From assembly GCF_000012945.1 (NCBI RefSeq), contig NC_007509.1, positions 1,240,001 to 1,304,000 on the forward strand: a stretch of 64,000 bases of DNA. Direction: 5' to 3'. This document shows, one piece after another, positions 1 through 7,196 of the stretch. The notes beneath the pieces were generated by a model. The model searched no databases. It was not told the DNA's origin and saw only the letters and a list, made by a program, of their open reading frames with translations. The stretch's first letter is position 1; every line of letters begins with the position of its first letter. This stretch comes from Burkholderia lata. Lineage in GTDB: Bacteria > Pseudomonadota > Gammaproteobacteria > Burkholderiales > Burkholderiaceae. A program made the translations under genes and the position numbers.

Positions 1-188
1 ACTACCATCTCCAGCGATACCGGTTCACCTTCGATGGACGTCGGCCGCGTTTTATCGAGTCGGTACGCAAGCATGTCGACTGTCGGCGCCCACGGATCCT
101 TTGGAGGCAATCCGATCACTACTTCGCGCCAATAGCGCTTGCTGAACAATTGGCTCCAGTAGGCCTTTGCCGACGTGTCGTCGCTCAT
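1..188 (-). CDS. DUF6708-like membrane protein, partial (fourth tandem copy)
   Basis: Only the first 62 codons lie in the window; the gene runs off the left edge. The start is the ATG at 188, in the same context as the three complete copies to the right. The visible peptide begins MSDDTSAKAYWSQLF and keeps the KRYWREV and PPKDPWAPT motifs of its paralogues. It is therefore another member of the tandem family of probable T6SS immunity proteins. The array may continue beyond the window. Confidence 0.8.
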   Translation of the reverse strand, partial: MSDDTSAKAYWSQLFSKRYWREVVIGLPPKDPWAPTVDMLAYRLDKTRPTSIEGEPVSLEMV

Positions 189-245
189 CTCGGTACTCGC
201 GTTGTTATCCGCTTGATCAACGACGCCTCTCGGGGTTCAGGACCT

Positions 246-1322
246 TCAGGTAAAAAGACGATCGATTTCGAACACACGCGTGAACAGCAACCAGAACAAC
301 ACGACGTCCAACGCCAGCATCACCACGACTCCCATCGCGACGCCCATGCTGTTGTCCGTCGCTTTCTTCCTGGGTTGCACGGTTGCATCATCCGGGGACA
401 CCTGACATTGCGCGGCCACTTCCGCCGGCCAGCATGGCAGGCTGCTCATTCGCATGGCCAACCAGCGAAACAGGCCCGCCAGCGTCGTGAGCGGAGCAAA
501 CAAAATCGCGAACGGGCCGAACATCTGCCACAGTCGCCGCACGCCATAAAGGAACGGCTCGCGACGATTCTCGATAGGCAGCAGAAATTCCGGAACAGGC
601 ATGCCCGCCGGACCTTCTTCCATGTAACGACGAAAGTATTCCCAGTGTGCAAGCAACGGCTCATCCGACCGCATACCGCCCGGGTGGACCGGCATGACGT
701 TGCCGAGATAGAAAGCCTTCGTCACCTGACCGTTCTCGTCAGGCAAATAACCTAGCGCCCCCCAGTTCAGCCCGCTCTTCTTCAAGCAGAACACCAACTT
801 GTCCCAATCGAGCGACCAGGTGCCGCCGGGGCCGCTGTGCTGGAACACGTGAACCGTGCGTGTCGAGCGCACCAGCCGAATCGGTTTGCAGGTATAGCCC
901 AACATGTCCAGCTTCCACTGGTATCCCACCCAAACAAACAAAGGGATGAACATTAGAAAAATCAGCAAGGAAGCGAAAACCAGAGGGAGTGTCACTCCGT
1001 AATTTGAAAAACCATAAAAAGGGATAGCCAAGAAGGCAATAATCGGCAATTCAAACAATGAAAACACCATTCCACCGAATCCACGCCGCGCATACTGGCT
1101 GTCGGCTACTTCCATGTAGGTTTCGTTGCGTACGACTACCATGTCCAGCGAAGCCGGTTGGCAATCTACTTTCGCTGGCTTTGCTTTACTGAGGACGTAA
1201 GCAAGCATCTCCCCCGTCGGCGCCCAAGGCTCCTTCGGAGGCAATCCAATCACCACCTCGCGCCAATAGCGCTCGCTGAACAGTTGTCCCCAATAGGCCT
1301 TCGCCGACGCGTCGTCGCTCAT
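246..1322 (-). CDS. DUF6708-like membrane protein, probable T6SS immunity protein (copy 3)
   Basis: This 358-aa protein is a paralogue of the two genes to its right. It has a polar N-terminal 80 residues, two hydrophobic segments at about 84-104 and 110-133, and a conserved soluble middle containing WSLDWDKLVFCLKK. A hydrophobic stretch lies at about 255-290 and a last membrane segment near 328-348, followed by FEIDRLFT. The overall pattern resembles proteins annotated DUF6708, which I know mainly from T6SS effector loci. It lies downstream of a VasX-like membrane-acting effector on the same strand. An inner-membrane immunity role is inferred from this position and the membrane topology. It is the most divergent of the complete copies. 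Confidence 0.75.
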   Translation of the reverse strand: MSDDASAKAYWGQLFSERYWREVVIGLPPKEPWAPTGEMLAYVLSKAKPAKVDCQPASLDMVVVRNETYMEVADSQYARRGFGGMVFSLFELPIIAFLAIPFYGFSNYGVTLPLVFASLLIFLMFIPLFVWVGYQWKLDMLGYTCKPIRLVRSTRTVHVFQHSGPGGTWSLDWDKLVFCLKKSGLNWGALGYLPDENGQVTKAFYLGNVMPVHPGGMRSDEPLLAHWEYFRRYMEEGPAGMPVPEFLLPIENRREPFLYGVRRLWQMFGPFAILFAPLTTLAGLFRWLAMRMSSLPCWPAEVAAQCQVSPDDATVQPRKKATDNSMGVAMGVVVMLALDVVLFWLLFTRVFEIDRLFT

Positions 1323-1379
1323 CTCGGCATCCGCGTTGTTATCCGCTTGATCAACGACGCCTCTCGGGGTTCAGGACCT

Positions 1380-2462
1380 TCAGGTAAAAAGACGATCGAT
1401 TTCGAACACGCGCGTGAACAGCAACCAGAACAACACGACATCCAGCGCCAGCATCACCACGACACCCATCGCGACGCCCACGCTGTTGTCCGTCGCCTTC
1501 TTCTTGGGTTGCACGGTGGCATCGTCCGGGGACACCTGACATTGCGCGGCCACTTCCGCCGGCCAGCGCGGCAGGCGGCTCATTCGCATCCCGATCCAGC
1601 GAAACACGCCTGCCAGCGTCGTGACCGGCGCGAACAGCACTGCGAACGGGCCGAACATCTGCCATAGGCGGTACACCCCATAAAGAAACGGTTCACGGCG
1701 GTTTTCGATGGGCAGAAGCAGATCCGGAGCAGGCACGCTCGCCGGGCCTTCCTCCATGTAACGCCGGAAGTATTCCCAGTGCGCAAGCAACGGCTCGTCC
1801 GGCCCGATACCCTTCGGGTGAACCGGCATGACTGCGCCCAGGTAAAACGCATGCGTCGCCTGGCCGCTCGCGTCAGGCAGATAGCCCAATATGCCCCAGT
1901 TCAATCCACCCTTCTTCAGGCAGAACACCAGTTTGTCCCAGTCCAGCGACCACACCCCGTCGGGGCCGTTGTGCTGGAACACGTGAACCTTGCGCGTGGA
2001 CCGCACCAGCCGGATCGGTTTGTAGGTGTAGTCCAGCATCTCCAGTTTCCATTGGTAGCCGATCATGAAAAGCAAAGGGACGCCCAAGATCACAAGCAAC
2101 GCCAGAAGCACCAGCGACAGCGCAATCGAGTCGAATCGATTGGTAAAGACCGAGATCAATACCAGCGTGTCGACAAACAGAAGCGGCATCAGCAGAAGCG
2201 TGAACACCATCCCGCCGAAGCCACGTCGCATGTATCGACTGTCGGCGACTTCCAGATAGGTGGCGTTGTGCGACACGGCCATATCCAGCGACGTCGGCTG
2301 CCCGGTGATCCGTGCCGACTTAGTCTTGCCAAGTTCGTACGCGAGCATTTCACCCGTCGGCGCCCAAGGATCCTTCGGTGGCATGCCGAACTCTACTTCG
2401 AGCCAATATCGCTTGCTGAACAGTTGGCTCCAGTAGGCCTTTGTCGACGTGTCGTCGCTCAT
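1380..2462 (-). CDS. DUF6708-like membrane protein, probable T6SS immunity protein (copy 2)
   Basis: This 360-aa paralogue has the same layout: polar N-terminus, two membrane segments at about 86-131, a soluble core, and two C-terminal hydrophobic segments. From about residue 132 (PLLFMIGYQWKL) to the end it differs from the neighbouring copy at 2520-3602 at only three positions. The first 130 residues differ heavily. The sequence is therefore mosaic, as expected from gene conversion or selection on the N-terminal half. A 57-bp spacer, nearly identical in each copy, separates it from the next gene. The immunity role is inferred from its location downstream of the effector. Confidence 0.75.
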   Translation of the reverse strand: MSDDTSTKAYWSQLFSKRYWLEVEFGMPPKDPWAPTGEMLAYELGKTKSARITGQPTSLDMAVSHNATYLEVADSRYMRRGFGGMVFTLLLMPLLFVDTLVLISVFTNRFDSIALSLVLLALLVILGVPLLFMIGYQWKLEMLDYTYKPIRLVRSTRKVHVFQHNGPDGVWSLDWDKLVFCLKKGGLNWGILGYLPDASGQATHAFYLGAVMPVHPKGIGPDEPLLAHWEYFRRYMEEGPASVPAPDLLLPIENRREPFLYGVYRLWQMFGPFAVLFAPVTTLAGVFRWIGMRMSRLPRWPAEVAAQCQVSPDDATVQPKKKATDNSVGVAMGVVVMLALDVVLFWLLFTRVFEIDRLFT

Positions 2463-2519
2463 GTCGGTGCCCGCGTTGTTATCCGCTTGATCAACGACGC
2501 CTCTCGGGGTTCAGGACCT

Positions 2520-3602
2520 TCAGGTAAAAAGACGATCGATTTCGAACACGCGCGTGAACAACAACCAGAACAACACGACATCCAGCGCCAGCATCACCAC
2601 GACACCCAAGGCGACGCCCACGCTGTTGTCCGTCGCTTTCTTCTTGGGCTGCACGGTTGCATCTTCCGGGGACACCTGACATTGCGCGGCCACTTCCGCC
2701 GGCCAGCGTGGCAGGCGACTCATTCGCATCCCGATCCAGCGAAACACGCCCGCCAGCGTCGTGACCGGCGCGAACAGCACTGCGAACGGGCCGAACATCT
2801 GCCATAGGCGGTACACCCCATAAAGAAACGGTTCACGTCGGTTTTCGATGGGCAGAAGCACATCCGGTGCCGGCACGCTCGCCGGGCCTTCCTCCATGTA
2901 ACGACGGAAGTATTCCCAGTGTGCAAGCAACGGCTCGTCCGGCCCGATACCCTTCGGGTGAACCGGCATCACGGCGCCCAGGTAAAACGCATGCGTCGCC
3001 TGGCCGCTCGCGTCGGGCAGATAGCCCAATATGCCCCAGTTCAATCCGCCCTTCTTCAGGCAGAACACCAGTTTGTCCCAGTCCAGCGACCACACCCCGT
3101 CGGGACCGTTGTGCTGGAACACGTGAACCTTGCGCGTGGACCGCACCAGCCGGATCGGTTTGTAGGTGTAGTCCAACATCTCCAGTTTCCATTGGTAGCC
3201 GATCATGAAAAGCAGGGGCATACCTATCAGCAGAAACAGCGCCGAATAAAGCAACGACCACCATATCGACCCGTCCGGATCAAAAAAAATGACCCAAAGG
3301 ACGATACCCAACGCGAACAGGAACGGCGCCAAAAGCAATGAAAACATCATCCCGCCGAAACCGCGTCGCATATAGCGACCGTCCGCTACTTCCAGGTAGG
3401 TTGCGTTGCACGCAACAGCCATACCCTGGTCAGTTGGCGCACCTTCAATACGTGCCGGCTTGCTCCTGTCAAGCCGGTACGCGAGCATCTCGGCTGTGGG
3501 TTCCCACGGATCTTTCGGCGGCAATCCAAACTGCACCTCACGCCAATAACGCTTGCTGAACAGCTGCCCCCAATAGGCCTTTGCTGACGAATCGTCACTC
3601 AT
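2520..3602 (-). CDS. DUF6708-like membrane protein, probable T6SS immunity protein (copy 1)
   Basis: This 360-aa protein is the array member closest to the effector gene, whose stop codon lies only 5 bp upstream of this ATG. Close spacing and shared strand point to co-transcription. Membrane segments are predicted at about 85-130 and near 330-350, with the WSLDWDKLVFCLKK core between them. As the effector-proximal copy it is the best candidate for the cognate immunity protein; the others may be retained against related effectors. The family match to DUF6708 is from memory. Confidence 0.78.
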   Translation of the reverse strand: MSDDSSAKAYWGQLFSKRYWREVQFGLPPKDPWEPTAEMLAYRLDRSKPARIEGAPTDQGMAVACNATYLEVADGRYMRRGFGGMMFSLLLAPFLFALGIVLWVIFFDPDGSIWWSLLYSALFLLIGMPLLFMIGYQWKLEMLDYTYKPIRLVRSTRKVHVFQHNGPDGVWSLDWDKLVFCLKKGGLNWGILGYLPDASGQATHAFYLGAVMPVHPKGIGPDEPLLAHWEYFRRYMEEGPASVPAPDVLLPIENRREPFLYGVYRLWQMFGPFAVLFAPVTTLAGVFRWIGMRMSRLPRWPAEVAAQCQVSPEDATVQPKKKATDNSVGVALGVVVMLALDVVLFWLLFTRVFEIDRLFT

Positions 3603-3607
3603 ATCGA

Positions 3608-6289
3608 TTACCCTGCAGTTGCCTTGTTGAAATCGGCTTGCTCTTCCGGACCGTCATGATAGCTATTGGCGGGCCCCCATAGGCAGTTGCGCGTCCACGT
3701 CAGCGTGGGAGGGTCCTTGAAAATATCGATCACTACGGAAATGATCAAAACGATTGCCGTGACAATCCAGGCAGGAGGTCCTAACGCTTCCACTTCACTG
3801 CCGCTCAGAATCGCAACAACAAGTACTCGCGTGAGACCGAAGGCCAGATAAGTCTCTCCCGCGAGTCGCATGAAATAAAGGCCCGCAACGCCCAATTCAT
3901 GATTTTTGACCGCTGCGTCATACAAATTAACCGCGTCGATCCCCACCGCAATCCACATCACGACCGCGCCCGCCCCCGAGCCACCCACCTTTATAAAGCG
4001 CAGAAAACCACCCCCCAAACTCTTCGCCACCGGCCCCAGCAACGGCAATCGCCGCACGCCGGCCGACTTGATGCCCGTGCTGACCAGATCCAGCATGCCG
4101 CCCATCAGACCGACCGTCGCAGACCTGAACGCCCATCCCACACGTCCCTCCTCGCTCTTCAGCGCCTTGCCCATCGCGTCCTGGGCGGTCGCCCACCCCA
4201 GCGTCGAAAACACCAACGACACCGACGCGAGCATGCCGGGCGATCGCGCATAGCGCAGCACCGTGCCCATATAGCTGCTGACCGAGACCTTCGTGACCAC
4301 CTCCGCGCCCGGCGCCTTCCCGAGCGACAGCAATCGGTCGGCCGCGAGTTTGCCCTGCGCTTCGGAAGGCAGCCGATACAACGCGTCCTTGTCGGCCTCG
4401 CTGGCGTCCAGCAGCAGGTTCCACGACCGGACTTCCTCGTCGAGGCTGTAGCCGGCCTTCTTCGCCTCCTCTTCCAGGATGGCCATCCGCGCCTGCACGA
4501 TCATCGCCCGATCGGCCTTGTCCGGACCGCTCGCGGCAGGCTGCAGGGTTTCCAGCGCCTGGTGCATCTCGGTGAACACGTCGCGCCGCGTGCCCACCAC
4601 CTGCAACCGCTGCACCGGCATGCCTGCGTGCATCCCCAGTACCGTCTTCAGGTCTTCGGACGCCGGGTTGCGTTCCTTGATCACGGCCACCATCCGCGGC
4701 CCGAGTTCCACGATCAGTTCCGGCAGCGTATTCTTGCTGTCGATCGTCTTGTACGCATTTTCCCCGGCCATCTTGAGCTTGCTGATCACGGTCTTGTACA
4801 GCGAAAACAGCTTCGACCATTTGCCGGGGTTCGGCAGATTGTTGGCCGTATCAGCCGTCTTGCCGTCATTCTTCTGCGCGCCCGCGCTGACCTCTGAAGC
4901 ATGGGCCTTCAGCTCGGGATGGTTGAAGAACAGCGATCGCCATATCAGGTTGTGAGCGGCCATGCCGCCTTGCAACCATTCATCGTAGAGCTTCACGCAC
5001 GGCGCATAGCCCCCCGTCCCCATCACGCACGCCGCAAACAACGCGGTAAAGCCAACCCCGGTGTTGATGTCCTTCGCGTCGAAGTGGTAATCGAACACCG
5101 TCGTCATGCCGGCGCTTCTCATCCAGGCCACGTGGGCTTTTGCGAGCGGAAGCATGATCCGGTTGTCGTAGTCGTCGGACGCCTTTTCATACTGCTCCCG
5201 ATACGTCTTGCGCAGGTTGGGATTGATCAGCTTGTCGTACTTGCCCCACTCCTCCTTGCGCGCGTGCTCGAGGTCGGCCGCCGTGAACTTCACTTTCTTG
5301 GCCTCGTCGAGCAGCGGCTGCATCTGCTTGCGATAGCTTTCCAGCAGGAAAGCCGTCCCGCCGCTATTCACCAGCTGGTTGTAATCGTCCTGCGATTTCC
5401 GGACCCGGCTGTTGTACAGATTCATCTCGGCCTGACGTTCGACCGCGGCCTGCAGGTTCGTCAGGTTCGTATCCAGGTCGGTCGGCCGTTTCCACTGATC
5501 CGAGAATCCCTCCCATCGCGCATTCATGTACGCCGGAATTTCCTGCGCGATGCCGGCCGGATCCTGGAGCGCCAGCACCAGCCCCTTCGCGGGCGCCAAC
5601 CCGTCGCATACCTTCTTGAGCGTCGTGGCGGACAGGATGTCGCGGCACAGGAACGGACTCCAGCGCAACGCGCTCACCTCGTCCAGGAGCGTCATCGCAT
5701 ATTCAGCGACGATCATGTCGACCTGGTAAATCTGGAACGCGTGCTCGGGTTGCGGCGCCCCCGGCGTGCCGTGGTTGTACCAGGCGCCGATATCGACGAG
5801 ACGCATGAACTTCTTCCGCTCTTTCGCGGACAATCCCGCATTGTTGTCGCGAATCGCCTTGGTCCACCACGCGTCGGAAAACCCGAACCACACCTTGCCC
5901 GCGCTGGCGGGATCCTGGATCGTGATCACCGACGCATTGGCCAGCTTGTTCGCATCGCGCTTGCAGTCCTCGTGGAAACGATCGCCACCGGGCGGCTTGT
6001 CGTCGACGAGCGGCACGCTCGACAGGATTCCCGATTCATCGACGGCATACGCTTCCCAGTGCTGATGCGTCTCGTAGAACAGGTACAGGTAGCCTGGGCG
6101 CAACGTGCGCCCCGTATAGACGGTTTCGTTGACGTCCAGCGGCACCTCGGCCGGCCCCAGCAGCGCTGTCGCGTCGGGTGGCGGGTGCGGGACCTTGTAG
6201 GTCCCGAACGTCTTCGTCGGCGCGATGCCATAGCGGATCGGCAGGATCGGCAATCCTTTCTTTTCACAGAAGGGGCAGGGTGTCGTCAT
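3608..6289 (-). CDS. VasX/BTH_I2691-type T6SS effector with C-terminal membrane domain
   Basis: This 893-aa protein begins MTTPCPFCEKKGLPILPIRY, which matches the N-terminal domain of toxin VasX and the BTH_I2691 T6SS effector family. A TTG three bases upstream is also in frame, but the ATG at 6289 overlaps the preceding stop as TGATG, so translational coupling to the DUF4123 gene favours the ATG. A long alpha-helical middle follows. Hydrophobic segments lie at about 690-715, 770-790, 803-832 and 838-857, ending in a polar tail with the motif NCLWG. VasX-type toxins act by perturbing the inner membrane; that activity here is inferred. The upstream DUF4123 protein is its likely loading adaptor onto VgrG, and the tandem membrane proteins downstream are the likely immunity set. 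Confidence 0.85.
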   Translation of the reverse strand: MTTPCPFCEKKGLPILPIRYGIAPTKTFGTYKVPHPPPDATALLGPAEVPLDVNETVYTGRTLRPGYLYLFYETHQHWEAYAVDESGILSSVPLVDDKPPGGDRFHEDCKRDANKLANASVITIQDPASAGKVWFGFSDAWWTKAIRDNNAGLSAKERKKFMRLVDIGAWYNHGTPGAPQPEHAFQIYQVDMIVAEYAMTLLDEVSALRWSPFLCRDILSATTLKKVCDGLAPAKGLVLALQDPAGIAQEIPAYMNARWEGFSDQWKRPTDLDTNLTNLQAAVERQAEMNLYNSRVRKSQDDYNQLVNSGGTAFLLESYRKQMQPLLDEAKKVKFTAADLEHARKEEWGKYDKLINPNLRKTYREQYEKASDDYDNRIMLPLAKAHVAWMRSAGMTTVFDYHFDAKDINTGVGFTALFAACVMGTGGYAPCVKLYDEWLQGGMAAHNLIWRSLFFNHPELKAHASEVSAGAQKNDGKTADTANNLPNPGKWSKLFSLYKTVISKLKMAGENAYKTIDSKNTLPELIVELGPRMVAVIKERNPASEDLKTVLGMHAGMPVQRLQVVGTRRDVFTEMHQALETLQPAASGPDKADRAMIVQARMAILEEEAKKAGYSLDEEVRSWNLLLDASEADKDALYRLPSEAQGKLAADRLLSLGKAPGAEVVTKVSVSSYMGTVLRYARSPGMLASVSLVFSTLGWATAQDAMGKALKSEEGRVGWAFRSATVGLMGGMLDLVSTGIKSAGVRRLPLLGPVAKSLGGGFLRFIKVGGSGAGAVVMWIAVGIDAVNLYDAAVKNHELGVAGLYFMRLAGETYLAFGLTRVLVVAILSGSEVEALGPPAWIVTAIVLIISVVIDIFKDPPTLTWTRNCLWGPANSYHDGPEEQADFNKATAG

Positions 6290-7194
6290 CAACTCGCTCC
6301 TTGCGTCGAGTGATCGGTATTCGCCGGTGCAACACGTCTCGCGTCGGCCGCTCGCTCCAGATCCCGAACGATGGCCCGCCAGTCGTCATCGCTCCAGAGC
6401 GACGTGAGACGCCGGTAACGGGTGGGGTGCCCCGCGCACTGCTGCAACGTCGCAATGACTTCGGGGTGCGTATCGAACCCCGGATGCTTCAACATTCCGT
6501 GCCGTGCGAACGCCACGACGTCGTCGCGCTCGCTCAGGCCATGCGCTTCGGCCCTGACGAGCCACGCTTCGACCTGCGGCCCGTACAGCAGCGGCTCGGC
6601 ACGCCACGCGGGCTCGGTTTCAAGTGCGGCGTGCGCCGTACCGATACGCCCGATGCGACGCCACACCGGCTCGCCTGGCGCGAAACGCACGTGATGCGAT
6701 CCCTGCAACGGCGTCGATTGCGCAAACCACGCGCCGTCCGACGGGAACGTCCACACCGACACGGGTCCGAACAGCACGGACCGCTGGCCCGCGTCGAGCA
6801 TCCAGCCCAGATGCAGGAATACAACCGGGTCGTAGAAGCGGAATATGCCGCGCGCGCCATCGGGAAAATGCGGCACGAGCAATTGCCGCAAATGCGCGCG
6901 CACGTATGCGGACGCCGCGTCGGACTGCAGCAGCCCGACGCACAGCGATGCGGCGATCGCCTCGTCGCGATCGGTCAGCAAGCGCAACGCCTGCGTGCGT
7001 TGCACGTCGCCCAAGTCCTGCCAGGCCAGCAGGGACGGCAACTGCCGCGACTGCGCGTCGAATCCGGGCGGCGCCAGCGCACGCAACGGGAAGTCTTGCC
7101 ACGACAGCATCGCGTCCACGTCGCCCTGCAACGGGTCGAGCAGCAGGTGGTGGCGCGCATCGAGCGCGTGACCGTCGAAGTCGATGCGTTCCAT
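6289..7194 (-). CDS. DUF4123 T6SS effector adaptor (Tec/Tap type)
   Basis: This 301-aa protein has the DUF4123 pattern: an N-terminal receiver-like region starting MERIDFDGHALDARHHLLLD, a central block with FRFYDPVVFLHLGWML, and a tail with KHPGFDTHPEV. DUF4123 proteins bind an effector and hand it to the tip of VgrG, and they are not secreted themselves. The start is the ATG at 7194, two bases after the vgrG stop. Its own stop overlaps the start of the VasX-like gene by one base. The order VgrG-DUF4123-effector is the standard cargo-loading arrangement. Confidence 0.88.
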   Translation of the reverse strand: MERIDFDGHALDARHHLLLDPLQGDVDAMLSWQDFPLRALAPPGFDAQSRQLPSLLAWQDLGDVQRTQALRLLTDRDEAIAASLCVGLLQSDAASAYVRAHLRQLLVPHFPDGARGIFRFYDPVVFLHLGWMLDAGQRSVLFGPVSVWTFPSDGAWFAQSTPLQGSHHVRFAPGEPVWRRIGRIGTAHAALETEPAWRAEPLLYGPQVEAWLVRAEAHGLSERDDVVAFARHGMLKHPGFDTHPEVIATLQQCAGHPTRYRRLTSLWSDDDWRAIVRDLERAADARRVAPANTDHSTQGAS

Positions 7195-7196
7195 CG

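Larger units (their letters stand above)
1..3602 (-). repeat. Tandem duplication array of about 1.14-kb units
   Basis: Four gene starts recur at 188, 1322, 2462 and 3602, giving periods of 1134, 1140 and 1140 bp. Coding parts are homologous, and the three 57-bp spacers (189-245, 1323-1379, 2463-2519) are nearly identical. The 3' two thirds of adjacent units are almost identical while the 5' thirds diverge, which indicates repeated duplication with later exchange. Such arrays are a known assembly hazard, but the divergence between units argues for real copies. Confidence 0.9.

Noticed and set aside
1..3602. Insertion-sequence or transposon duplication
   Set aside because: There is no transposase or terminal inverted repeats, and the units begin and end with whole genes plus a fixed spacer.
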